Shown in pieces: positions 55,227 to 63,329 of a stretch of 64,000 nucleotides of DNA. This stretch comes from Pseudomonadota bacterium. Lineage in GTDB: Bacteria > Myxococcota_A > UBA9160 > SZUA-336. The translations under genes and the position numbers were made by a program. The notes beneath the pieces were generated by a model. It searched no databases. It saw only the letters and a list, made by a program, of their open reading frames with translations, and was not told the DNA's origin. Positions within the stretch are counted from its first letter, which is position 1. Each line of letters starts with the position of its first letter. The DNA is taken from NCBI GenBank assembly GCA_003247575.1, contig QJZC01000002.1, forward strand, positions 1 to 64,000, in the 5' to 3' direction.

Positions 55227-55251
55227 GATTTCTCACAGAGAACTCCTGACG

Positions 55252-55288
55252 CGGCGGGGTACCCATGGTACCCCGCCGTTTCACTTTT
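55252..55288 (+). terminator. Intrinsic terminator after pilA
   Basis: A perfect 12-bp stem, CGGCGGGGTACC and GGTACCCCGCCG, around a 3-nt CAT loop (55252-55278), followed by a T-rich run TTTCACTTTT. It begins 26 nt after the pilA stop and should separate abundant pilA message from the downstream pilG-H-I genes. Confidence 0.88.
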
Positions 55289-55371
55289 CCTCCGTTGCTC
55301 TCGCGACGCAACAACCTCCCGATGGTGTGCGACTCAAGCTTGCGGAGGAGGGTGCCGAGACTTCGAGCGAG

Positions 55372-56289
55372 ATGAACTCGCTGCGAAAGCCCGGGAATCC
55401 GGTCCTGGCAATCCTCTTGCTGATCGCCTTGACCGCGAGCATCGCCCCCGTCAACGCGAGGCTCGAAGCGCACTCTCCCGAGACGCTCGCGGAGGGCGAC
55501 CTGGGACCGTTGCCTGACGGCTCCGCCCTCCGCATCTTGTCACTCGGATTCGAGCGACTCGTCGCCGACATGTTCTGGATCCGCACCCTCTACTACATGG
55601 GCGACCCTGCGAGCTACCGCGCCGGCTTTCCCGCCGCCGATCGGCTCGCGGAGCTGGTCACAGATGTCGATCCGGAGTTCCGCACCGTCTACGTGCTGAT
55701 GGGAAGCGCGCTCTCCGTACTGCAGGGAAAGCCGCACGCAGCGGCCCAGCTGCTCGAGAAGGGGGTGCGCCACGTGGAGTACTGGAAACTCGAGTTCTTG
55801 CTGGGATTCACGTACTTCTTCGAACTGCTGGACAATGGCAGGGCCGCGCCGCACATCGCCCGAGCGGCCCAAATGCCCGGTGGACCGAAGTACCTGGCTC
55901 AGTTCGCAGCACGGCTCTACCACAACGCGGGCGATCCCGACATTGCCCTCGACCTGATTCAGACGCGGATCCGAACGGAAGAGGACGAGGCGACCCGAGC
56001 AGCCCTCCAGAAGCGGGCATGGGACATCTGGATCAACAGAGATCTCGAACGCATCGATACCGCGATCCAGCAATACGGTGCACGACACGGGACGCTGCCC
56101 GCGTCGGTCGACGTCCTCGTCGAGACGGACCTACTCGAGCGCACGCCGGTAGACCCCAGGGGTGGCTCGTACTTCATCGCAGACGGTGTGGCGAGCACGT
56201 CGCTCCCCTACGAGAAACTGGATGTCTATCTCGGAGCTGGAGCGGGCGCTCACCGACCCAGAATTGTGGAGGATTCGAGTCGACCATGA
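55372..56289 (+). CDS. pilG: TPR-like membrane-anchored protein in the PilG position
   Basis: 305 residues. An N-terminal membrane segment or signal (NPVLAILLLIALTASIAPV) then helical repeats (FGFERLVADMFWIRTLYYMGD region, LEFLLGFTYFFELLDNGRAAPHIARAA, YHNAGDPDIALDLI). The ending with LPASVDVLVETDLLERTPVDPRGGSYFI resembles the C-terminal part of pseudopilin-linked proteins. The PilG name rests on order (pilA-G-H-I) as in Myxococcus xanthus, where pilG is needed for pilus assembly; I have not compared sequences. The ATG at 55372 was preferred to a GTG at 55327. Overlaps the ABC ATPase by 4 nt. Confidence 0.68.
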   Translation: MNSLRKPGNPVLAILLLIALTASIAPVNARLEAHSPETLAEGDLGPLPDGSALRILSLGFERLVADMFWIRTLYYMGDPASYRAGFPAADRLAELVTDVDPEFRTVYVLMGSALSVLQGKPHAAAQLLEKGVRHVEYWKLEFLLGFTYFFELLDNGRAAPHIARAAQMPGGPKYLAQFAARLYHNAGDPDIALDLIQTRIRTEEDEATRAALQKRAWDIWINRDLERIDTAIQQYGARHGTLPASVDVLVETDLLERTPVDPRGGSYFIADGVASTSLPYEKLDVYLGAGAGAHRPRIVEDSSRP

Positions 56290-57245
56290 GCGTGATCCAG
56301 GCGCGCGGACTACGCAAAGTGTTCCGAACAGGCTTTCTGATGCGGACGGTCGAGCCCGTGCGCGGAGTAGATCTGGATGTTCGGGAGGGAGAGATCTTCG
56401 GCTTCATCGGCCCCAACGGCGCTGGGAAGACGACCACCATCAAGATGCTGACGGGGCTCATCCTACCCTCGAGCGGTGAAGCGACCATCCATGGGGTGCC
56501 GGTGCCCCTGCCTGAGAGTCGCCGGGGTCTCGGGTTCATGCCCGAAGGCACCTACTTCCACGACTACCTGACGGGCCGTGAGTTCCTGGACTTTCATGGA
56601 CGACTCCTCGGAGTGCCGCGTGCGATGCGCGAGCGCTCCATTCCGGAGCTTCTCCAGAAAGTGGGGCTACCGCATGCAGGCGATCTGCGCATCAGGCGCT
56701 ACTCCAAGGGGATGCGTCAGCGGATCGGCCTGGCGCAGGCCTTGCTCGGGGATCCAGATTTGCTGATCCTCGACGAGCCCATGTCCGGGTTGGACCCAAT
56801 TGGTCGCAAGGACGTACGCGAGCTCATCTTGCAGCTGCGCGATGCGGGAAAGACGATCTTCTTCACCTCGCACATTCTGGCGGACGCGGAGCTTCTCTGC
56901 GATCAGGTCGCCATCATCCTCAAGGGGCAGATCGCGCACCACGGCTACCTCGGCGAGCTGCTGGGGCAGGAGATCGAGGGCGTGGACCTCGTGGTGGAGC
57001 AGATCGATGAGGCGCTCTACGAGCGCTTGAAGCAGGAGGCTCGTAGGGCCGTCGTGCAGGGCACTCGCTACCTCTTCGAGCTGCCGGACGAAGCCCATGC
57101 CGAGAAGGCACTGAAACTGGTCCTGGAGGCTGGCGGACGGGTGCGCAGCCTGTCACCGCGACGACGAAGCCTCGAGGACCTGCTGGTATCCGATCTGCAG
57201 GCAGACTCTGCCACGGCGAGAAGCGAGGGTGAGGTAGAACGATGA
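56286..57245 (+). CDS. pilH: ABC transporter ATPase PilH
   Basis: 319 residues. Walker A GPNGAGKTTTIK, Q-loop region GFMPEGTYFHDYLTG, signature YSKGMRQRIGLAQALLGDP, Walker B LLILDEPMSGLDP, and H-loop FFTSHILADAE, followed by a 90-residue C-terminal accessory part. CcmA/NodI-like class. Coupled to the TPR gene upstream and the permease downstream, matching Myxococcus PilH, which with PilG and PilI is reported to be needed for type IV pili. Confidence 0.88.
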   Translation: MSVIQARGLRKVFRTGFLMRTVEPVRGVDLDVREGEIFGFIGPNGAGKTTTIKMLTGLILPSSGEATIHGVPVPLPESRRGLGFMPEGTYFHDYLTGREFLDFHGRLLGVPRAMRERSIPELLQKVGLPHAGDLRIRRYSKGMRQRIGLAQALLGDPDLLILDEPMSGLDPIGRKDVRELILQLRDAGKTIFFTSHILADAELLCDQVAIILKGQIAHHGYLGELLGQEIEGVDLVVEQIDEALYERLKQEARRAVVQGTRYLFELPDEAHAEKALKLVLEAGGRVRSLSPRRRSLEDLLVSDLQADSATARSEGEVER

Positions 57246-58018
57246 GCGGACTGGCACGCCTAGGCGCCTTCGCGCACAACACGTTCCGAGAAGCCGTGCG
57301 CGACAAGCTACTGTACAACCTGCTCCTGTTCGCGGGACTGATGATCGCGAGCTCCGTCGTCCTGGCGAAGCTCCACGTGGGGTATGACGAGCGGATCTAC
57401 CGCGACGTCGGCCTCGCCGCGATCGCCCTCTTTGGTACGCTCATCGCGATCTTCGTAGGCATCAACCTGCTACATCGGGAGATCTCGCTCCACACGGTGT
57501 ACTCGATGCTCGCCAAGCCAGTGCAGCGCTACGAATTCCTGCTCGGCAAGTATCTAGGCCTCGTCGGACTACTTGCCGTCGAGATCTCCATCATGGCGAG
57601 CTTCTTCCTGGCGGTCCTCTGGATCAAGGGCTCACCTCCGACGGCGGGCCTCGGCTGGGCAATCCAGCTGATCTTCCTCGAACTCGCACTCGTGACCGCG
57701 ATCGCCATCTTCTTCTCGAGCTTCACCACGCCGTACCTGGCGGGAATGTTCACGCTCGCGCTGTGGATCATCGGCCATCTACTGGGCGACATCCGCGCCT
57801 TCGGCCTGCAAGACGGCGCCGAGGCGTACAAGCCACTCACCGAGTTTCTCTACTGGTGCCTGCCCAACCTCGACCGACTCGACATCAAGGCGGAGGCCGC
57901 AGATGGCAAGGTCATCGAACTCGCTCGCGTCGGGCTCAGCTCGCTCTACGCCGTGCTCTACTCGGCGGCGCTCCTGGTCGCAGGAAGCTTCTTGTTCTCC
58001 CGTCGCGACTTCCGCTGA
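57242..58018 (+). CDS. pilI: ABC transporter permease PilI
   Basis: 258 residues with six membrane helices: around 25-45, 55-75, 105-128, 139-160, 165-183 and 235-252. ABC-2 type membrane component without its own ATPase (NTFREAVRDKLLYNLLLFAGL at the start is a common ABC-2 beginning). ATGA overlap with pilH. Likely forms the membrane part of the PilGHI complex; transported substrate unknown. Confidence 0.85.
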   Translation: MSGLARLGAFAHNTFREAVRDKLLYNLLLFAGLMIASSVVLAKLHVGYDERIYRDVGLAAIALFGTLIAIFVGINLLHREISLHTVYSMLAKPVQRYEFLLGKYLGLVGLLAVEISIMASFFLAVLWIKGSPPTAGLGWAIQLIFLELALVTAIAIFFSSFTTPYLAGMFTLALWIIGHLLGDIRAFGLQDGAEAYKPLTEFLYWCLPNLDRLDIKAEAADGKVIELARVGLSSLYAVLYSAALLVAGSFLFSRRDFR

Positions 58019-58090
58019 GCACCCCGCCAGACGGCGCGCTTGGATCAAGCGCGGACGCAGCCGTGCCGATGCGACTGCCGGAAGGGGACC

Positions 58091-59488
58091 ATGGCGCAGA
58101 TTCTCATCGTCGACGACGAGCGCAGTATGCGCGAGTTCCTCGAGATCCTCCTGCAGCGGGAGGGCCACGAGGTCGCGGTCTGCGGTGCGGCCAGCGACGC
58201 GCTCTTGGCTCTCGAAGGCGCTGACTTCGACCTGATCATCAGCGACATAAAGATGCCCGGGATCACAGGCCTCGAGCTGCTCGAGCGCGTGAAGGAGATC
58301 TCGCCCGAGACACCAGTCGTCTTGATCACCGCACATGGCTCCACCGAATCCGCAGTCGAGGCGATGCGCCTGGGCGCCTACGACTACCTGACCAAGCCCT
58401 GCTCCGTGGACGAGATCTGCCTGGTCGTCGACAAAGCGCTCGAGAAACGCACGCTCTCCTCCGAGAATCGCCGCTTGCGCCGAGAGCTGCAGGATCGGGC
58501 CGCGCTGCCCACCATGGTGGGAAACAGTGCGAAGATGCGAGAGGTTTCCGACTTCGTGCGTCGCGTCGCTCCCACCAAGACGAACCTTCTGATCACGGGG
58601 GAGAGCGGCACAGGGAAGGAGCTCGTGGCCCGGGCGGTGCACGCGCTGAGTGATCGCAAGGATCGCTCCTTCGTCGCCGTCAACTGCGGCGCGATCCCAG
58701 AGAGCCTGCTCGAGAGTGAGCTCTTCGGCCACGTGAAGGGAGCGTTCACCGGCGCGGTCGCCAACAAGCTCGGACTGTTCGAGGTCGCCGATGGCGGAAC
58801 CCTCTTCCTGGACGAGATCGGAGAGATGGCACTCCCGCTCCAGGTCAAGGTGCTGCGCGCGATCCAGGACCGCACGTTCAAGCGGGTAGGGGGTACCACC
58901 GACATCCACGTCGATGTTCGGATCCTGTGCGCGACCAATCGACGGCTCGAGGACGAGGTTCGCGCAGGCCGCTTTCGAGAAGACCTCTTCTATCGCCTGA
59001 ACGTGATCGAGGTTCGGCTGCCCCCGTTGCGCGAGCGCGCCGAGGACATCGCGCACCTCGCGCACTTCTTCCTCGAGAAGTTCGCGAGCGAGCTCGAGCG
59101 CCCGATCCCAGAGATGGGCCCCGAGGTGCTCGCTGCGCTCGAGGCCTACGCGTTCCCGGGCAACGTGCGTGAGCTCGAGAACCTGATCGAGCGGGCGGTG
59201 ACCTTGGCCTCGGACGACCGTATCTCGCTCGACTGCCTGCCGACCACGGTCTTCGGGCGCCGAGAGCCCAAGGAGTCGCGCCAGCTGCCGGAGGACGGCG
59301 CAGACCTGAACGAGCTACTGGCGGACTACGAGCGCGCGTTGATCCTGGAGGCGCTCGAGCGCGCCGGGGGCGTCAAGAAGCGCGCGGCGATGCACCTGGG
59401 AATCAGCTTTCGCTCACTTCGCTATCGACTCGAAAAGCTCTGCCTCGAAGACCCGAGATCCGACGATGGAGAGTCGTCTGACTCCTGA
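58091..59488 (+). CDS. pilR: Sigma-54 response regulator PilR
   Basis: 465 residues. Receiver with D52 (ISDIKMPG), AAA+ domain with GESGTGKE, GHVKGAFTGA (about 217-226), GGTLFLDEIGEM, R-finger region LFYRLNVIEVRLPPLRER, and C-terminal Fis helix-turn-helix (GVKKRAAMHLGISFRSLRYRLEKL). The likely activator of the pilA sigma-54 promoter with PilS. In Myxococcus pilR directly follows pilS; here it lies after pilI. ATG at 58091 preceded by GAAGGGGACC. Confidence 0.92.
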   Translation: MAQILIVDDERSMREFLEILLQREGHEVAVCGAASDALLALEGADFDLIISDIKMPGITGLELLERVKEISPETPVVLITAHGSTESAVEAMRLGAYDYLTKPCSVDEICLVVDKALEKRTLSSENRRLRRELQDRAALPTMVGNSAKMREVSDFVRRVAPTKTNLLITGESGTGKELVARAVHALSDRKDRSFVAVNCGAIPESLLESELFGHVKGAFTGAVANKLGLFEVADGGTLFLDEIGEMALPLQVKVLRAIQDRTFKRVGGTTDIHVDVRILCATNRRLEDEVRAGRFREDLFYRLNVIEVRLPPLRERAEDIAHLAHFFLEKFASELERPIPEMGPEVLAALEAYAFPGNVRELENLIERAVTLASDDRISLDCLPTTVFGRREPKESRQLPEDGADLNELLADYERALILEALERAGGVKKRAAMHLGISFRSLRYRLEKLCLEDPRSDDGESSDS

Positions 59489-59581
59489 GCGGGCAAGAAT
59501 GGGCTAGTCTTCGATGGACGGCAACCGAACGACGCGATATGCAGCGTCGGATGGCCGGAATTGCGGGACGGGGAGCAGGTC

Positions 59582-60367
59582 GTGTACGAAGCCGCGTTTG
59601 CATTGCTGATCTTCGGTCTCGGGGCATCGATCGGGAGCTTCCTGAACGTGGTCATCCACCGCGTTCCGCTCGGCGAGTCGATCGTGCATCCCGGGTCCCG
59701 ATGCCCGAAGTGCGGCTGGGCAATCCCTTTCTGGGCGAATGTTCCGGTCGTGGCGTGGTTTGCTCTACGTGGCCGCTGCTACAGTTGCAAGCAGCCCATC
59801 TCGATGCGCTACCCGGTTGTGGAAGCACTCGTCGGCTGCCTGTTCGTGGCGTTTTGGTGGGTGGATCCGTGGCTCCCGCGCCTACTCACCCAGTGGGCGA
59901 TGGCTTCCGCACTGGTCGCGATCGCATTCATCGACTTCGACCACAGAATCGTACCCAATGCGATCACATATCCGGGAATCCCGCTCGCGCTGGTGTGTGG
60001 CTTCCTCGTTCCGCCACCGGACTGGATCGCCGCCATGCCATTCTGGCTGAATTCGCTCCTCGGATTCGCGATCGGCGGGGGCCTGCTGCTCGCAATTTCT
60101 GCCTATTACGAATGGTCTCGTGGCGAGATCGGGCTCGGGCGTGGTGATGTCAAGCTGGTCGCAATGTTGGGTGCGTACCTCGGTCTCGACGCGATCTTCG
60201 GGGTGCTGCTTCTCGGATCGATTCTCGGCATTGCTCACTGGGTCGTGCTTAGGTCTCTCCACCGGGCAAGCCGCCAAACTCGGATCCCCTTTGCTCCTGC
60301 GCTGGCGATCGCAGGGATCGTGCACCAGTTCGAACCGAGCCTGATCTCCAGGCTTCTTGCCGCATGA
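59582..60367 (+). CDS. pilD: Prepilin peptidase PilD
   Basis: 261 residues, aspartic membrane protease that cleaves and N-methylates prepilins. N-terminal domain with two zinc CxxC pairs (CPKCGWAIPFW and GRCYSCKQPIS), then membrane helices with the catalytic Asp residues in FIDFDHRIVPN and GRGDVKLVAMLGA. GTG at 59582 chosen for GGGGAG 6 nt upstream; an earlier TTG at 59561 is possible. ATGA overlap with pilS2. Confidence 0.95.
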   Translation: MYEAAFALLIFGLGASIGSFLNVVIHRVPLGESIVHPGSRCPKCGWAIPFWANVPVVAWFALRGRCYSCKQPISMRYPVVEALVGCLFVAFWWVDPWLPRLLTQWAMASALVAIAFIDFDHRIVPNAITYPGIPLALVCGFLVPPPDWIAAMPFWLNSLLGFAIGGGLLLAISAYYEWSRGEIGLGRGDVKLVAMLGAYLGLDAIFGVLLLGSILGIAHWVVLRSLHRASRQTRIPFAPALAIAGIVHQFEPSLISRLLAA

Positions 60368-61842
60368 GGGCGTACGCGCGCGGCGTTCAGCTCGAGATCA
60401 TCTCGAGCTTGTTCATCGTGATGATCGCGGGCATGGGCATCATCGGCGTGATCACCGCAAGCCTCGCGGTTGGAACCGTCCAGCATGCGGCGTTCCGCCA
60501 GCTCGCTCTCGGATCCGCTCAGGTGCACCGCACGCTGCTGCTGCGCCCGATGTCGCTGCGCGATCTCTCGGTCTTCCTGAGCGTGCAGGGGTCCGCATCG
60601 GCAGGCTACGAGTGCGCCATCCTCGACGATAGGGGACGGCCGCTCAGCGTTCTCTCGGACATGCCGGAAGTCGCCCGGGACCAGCTCTCCGAAGCGATGC
60701 GCACCGGCTCGTGGAGTGACGGCTCGGGCCTGCCGATCCGGGGCATCCTGCTGCTCGAGCCCATCCGCAATACGGCCGGCGAGACCGGCTTCGTACTCGG
60801 ATGGGTATCCTCAGAGCAAGTTTGGGCGCAGCTTCGGCCGTGGGTGCGCTCCGGCATCTGGGTCCTCTGCATCGCGGCGTTCGTCTTCGTGTCATTTGGG
60901 AGCTATCTGCTGCGCAAGAGCATCGTCGCGCCTCTTCGCGTGCTCTCCGCCGCGACGCGGCGAGTCGCCGCAGGCGAGCTCGAGGTGCGCACCTCGATCG
61001 ACGGAGACAACGAGCTCGCCGAGCTGGCCGCGCAGTTCAACCACATGGCAGCTTGTCTGGAGCGCGAACGCGACACGGTGCTGCAGGCGTTCGAGTCCCT
61101 GGCCCGGAACCAACGTCTGGCCACGGTCGGCCAGTTGGCGGCGGGTGTCGCGCACGAGGTGGGAAATCCCGTCGCAGCCATCCTCGGGTACGTCGAGGTC
61201 GCCGACCGCGACGCCCAGCTCTCCGAGCGGAGCCGACAAGCCGTCGAGCAGATTCGCAAGGAAGCACTGCGAGTCCGGGCGCTCGTGCGCCAGCTGCTCG
61301 ATCTCGCACGCCCAGACCCCCTCGCTGTCGAAGAGCACTGCCCGCGCACCCTACTGCAACGAGTACAGACCCTACTCGCTCCCCAGAAGCTCCTGCGAGA
61401 GATCGAGCTGTCGGTCGACGCGCCCGACGGGCTTCCCCGCGTGCGTGTCGATGCGCGTAGACTCGAGCAGGTTCTGATCAACCTGGTAGAGAACGCGGCG
61501 CACGCCCTGCGCGGGACGGATCACCCCAAGATCACCCTCCGTGCCGCCAGATCGAACCTCCCTACACCGTCGGGACGCAGAAGGACCCAGTCGGAAGTTC
61601 GAGGCCCTGCGCAGAGCCTCTCGATCGAGGTCGTGGACAATGGAGCCGGGATCCCTCCCGAGGTCATCGAGCACGTCTTCGATCCCTTCTACACCACGAA
61701 GGATCCCGGAGAAGGCACGGGGCTCGGCCTGTGGAACGCACACCGCCTGATAGAGCTCCTCGAGGGGAGGCTCGAAGTCAGAAGCCGGCCGGGCGAAACC
61801 TGCTTCAGCCTGATTCTGCCGTTGGCCGATAGACATCCATAG
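60364..61842 (+). CDS. pilS2: Histidine kinase PilS2
   Basis: 492 residues. Two membrane helices (about 12-36 and 165-184) enclose a periplasmic sensor, then a HAMP domain (APLRVLSAATRRVAAGELEVRT), HisKA with His near 263 (GVAHEVGNPVAAILGYV) and HATPase boxes (VLINLVENAAHAL, DNGAGIPPE, FYTTKDPGEGTGLGL). Unlike PilS it is a HAMP-type sensor. Coupled to pilD upstream, 2 nt before pilR2, as in the Myxococcus pilD-pilS2-pilR2 order. Confidence 0.9.
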   Translation: MRAYARGVQLEIISSLFIVMIAGMGIIGVITASLAVGTVQHAAFRQLALGSAQVHRTLLLRPMSLRDLSVFLSVQGSASAGYECAILDDRGRPLSVLSDMPEVARDQLSEAMRTGSWSDGSGLPIRGILLLEPIRNTAGETGFVLGWVSSEQVWAQLRPWVRSGIWVLCIAAFVFVSFGSYLLRKSIVAPLRVLSAATRRVAAGELEVRTSIDGDNELAELAAQFNHMAACLERERDTVLQAFESLARNQRLATVGQLAAGVAHEVGNPVAAILGYVEVADRDAQLSERSRQAVEQIRKEALRVRALVRQLLDLARPDPLAVEEHCPRTLLQRVQTLLAPQKLLREIELSVDAPDGLPRVRVDARRLEQVLINLVENAAHALRGTDHPKITLRAARSNLPTPSGRRRTQSEVRGPAQSLSIEVVDNGAGIPPEVIEHVFDPFYTTKDPGEGTGLGLWNAHRLIELLEGRLEVRSRPGETCFSLILPLADRHP

Positions 61843-61844
61843 CC

Positions 61845-63254
61845 ATGAGCAAGCAGCGCGTTCTCATCATCGATGACGAGGAGGGCATCCGGTCGAGTCT
61901 GAGCATCATTCTGGCCGACGAGGGCTTCGACACGCGCGTTGCAGGGGATGCAGAGTCCGCTCTAGAGGCGGCGCGCAGCGAGCGTTTTGCCGTCGTCCTA
62001 TGCGATGTCAGGATGCCGCGCAGAGGTGGACTGGAGCTGCTCCCGGAGCTGCGCGCGTCCCTACCCGACGCCGTGGTTCTGGTGATGTCGGCCTATGGGG
62101 ACACGGAGCAGGCGATTCAAGCCGTCCAGGCGGGCGCTGCGGACTACCTCGCAAAGCCATTCCAGGCAGAAGAGCTGTTACTCGCCATCCGAAAGGCCAC
62201 GGAGCGTCAGCGCCTCGAGCGTGAGAATCGCCAGATGCGACGCGAGCTCGCCGCCGGGCGCGGCCCGCGAGCTCTAGCGGCCGCTTCGGAGAGCATGAAA
62301 GAAGTCCTGCATCTCGTAGAGAAAGCCAGCGAGTACAAGACGACCGTTCTCATCACGGGCGAGAGTGGCGTCGGCAAGGAGATCATCGCGCGCACGATCC
62401 ACGACCTGAGCGACCGCGCGTCCGAAGCCTTCGTTGCGGTGAACTGCGGCGCCATCCCCGAAACTCTGATCGAGAGTGAGTTCTTCGGCCACGTGAAGGG
62501 AGCGTTCACCGGTGCCAACGAGAGCAAGCCAGGACTTTTTCGAGAGGCCAACGGAGGCACGTTGTTCCTGGATGAGATCGGCGAGCTCTCACTGGCGATG
62601 CAGGTCAAGCTCTTACGCGTACTGCAGGAGGAAGAGGTTCGGCCGGTAGGCAAGCCCAAGGCGATGAAGATCGACATCCGCATCATCGCCGCGACCGCGC
62701 GAGAGCTCGAGGACGAGGTCGAGGCGGAACGATTTCGCGCCGATCTCTTCTATCGCTTGAACGTATTCCGCGTGCGCGTACCACCGCTACGCGAGCGGTT
62801 GGAGGATCTACCGCTGCTCGTGGATCAGCTTCTGAGGGCACTTTCCGCACGCGTCGGCAAGTCCGTGGCGCCGGTGTCCCGCGAGCTTCTCGATGTTCTC
62901 CAGCAGCATGCCTGGCCGGGAAACGTCAGAGAGCTCGAGAACAGCCTCGAGCGCGCGCTGATCCTGGCAAGCCAGGATCAGCTGGAGGCATCCCACTTTC
63001 CCTTCGCCGCGGCCCCCGCACGAGCCCGTCCGCAGCCCCCCTCTGCCGAGAATGATCCCGATGCGCTATCGATCAAGCAGCAGACACGTCTGCTCGAGGA
63101 GCGCCTCATCCGACGGGCTCTCGCCAAGACCAAGGGGAATCGTACGAAGGCCTCCCGCATCCTCGAAATCAGCGCACGCGCTCTCCAGTACAAGATCAAG
63201 GAGTACGGGATCGAGCCCCTCAATCCATCCTACATCGACTCCGATAGCAACTAG
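61845..63254 (+). CDS. pilR2: Sigma-54 response regulator PilR2
   Basis: 469 residues. Receiver with D54 (LCDVRMPRR), AAA+ domain with GESGVGKE, GHVKGAFTGAN, GGTLFLDEIGEL, and a Fis helix-turn-helix (GNRTKASRILEISARALQYKIKEYGI). Note GESGVGKE with V where most have T. Second NtrC-type regulator of the cluster, paired with PilS2; target unknown. Confidence 0.92.
   Translation: MSKQRVLIIDDEEGIRSSLSIILADEGFDTRVAGDAESALEAARSERFAVVLCDVRMPRRGGLELLPELRASLPDAVVLVMSAYGDTEQAIQAVQAGAADYLAKPFQAEELLLAIRKATERQRLERENRQMRRELAAGRGPRALAAASESMKEVLHLVEKASEYKTTVLITGESGVGKEIIARTIHDLSDRASEAFVAVNCGAIPETLIESEFFGHVKGAFTGANESKPGLFREANGGTLFLDEIGELSLAMQVKLLRVLQEEEVRPVGKPKAMKIDIRIIAATARELEDEVEAERFRADLFYRLNVFRVRVPPLRERLEDLPLLVDQLLRALSARVGKSVAPVSRELLDVLQQHAWPGNVRELENSLERALILASQDQLEASHFPFAAAPARARPQPPSAENDPDALSIKQQTRLLEERLIRRALAKTKGNRTKASRILEISARALQYKIKEYGIEPLNPSYIDSDSN
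63220..63247 (+). promoter_or_regulatory. Weak sigma-28-like box inside the end of pilR2
   Basis: TCAA at 63220-63223 and TCCGATAG at 63240-63247, again with 16 nt between. The -10 box and spacing match the pilB candidate, but the -35 is off by one base and most of the element lies in pilR2 coding sequence. It would give a leader of about 75 nt for the following lipoprotein gene. Confidence 0.22.
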
Positions 63255-63329
63255 CGAGCAGTGAGCAGCCTTTCGGCAGAAGTCGCCCGATCTCGGGGCG
63301 CTCGCGACGTCGTCGGTTGGGAGGGGAAG

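Noticed and set aside
57779..59065. A 428-codon minus-strand frame opposite pilI and pilR
   Set aside because: Opposite strongly supported genes, no domain pattern.
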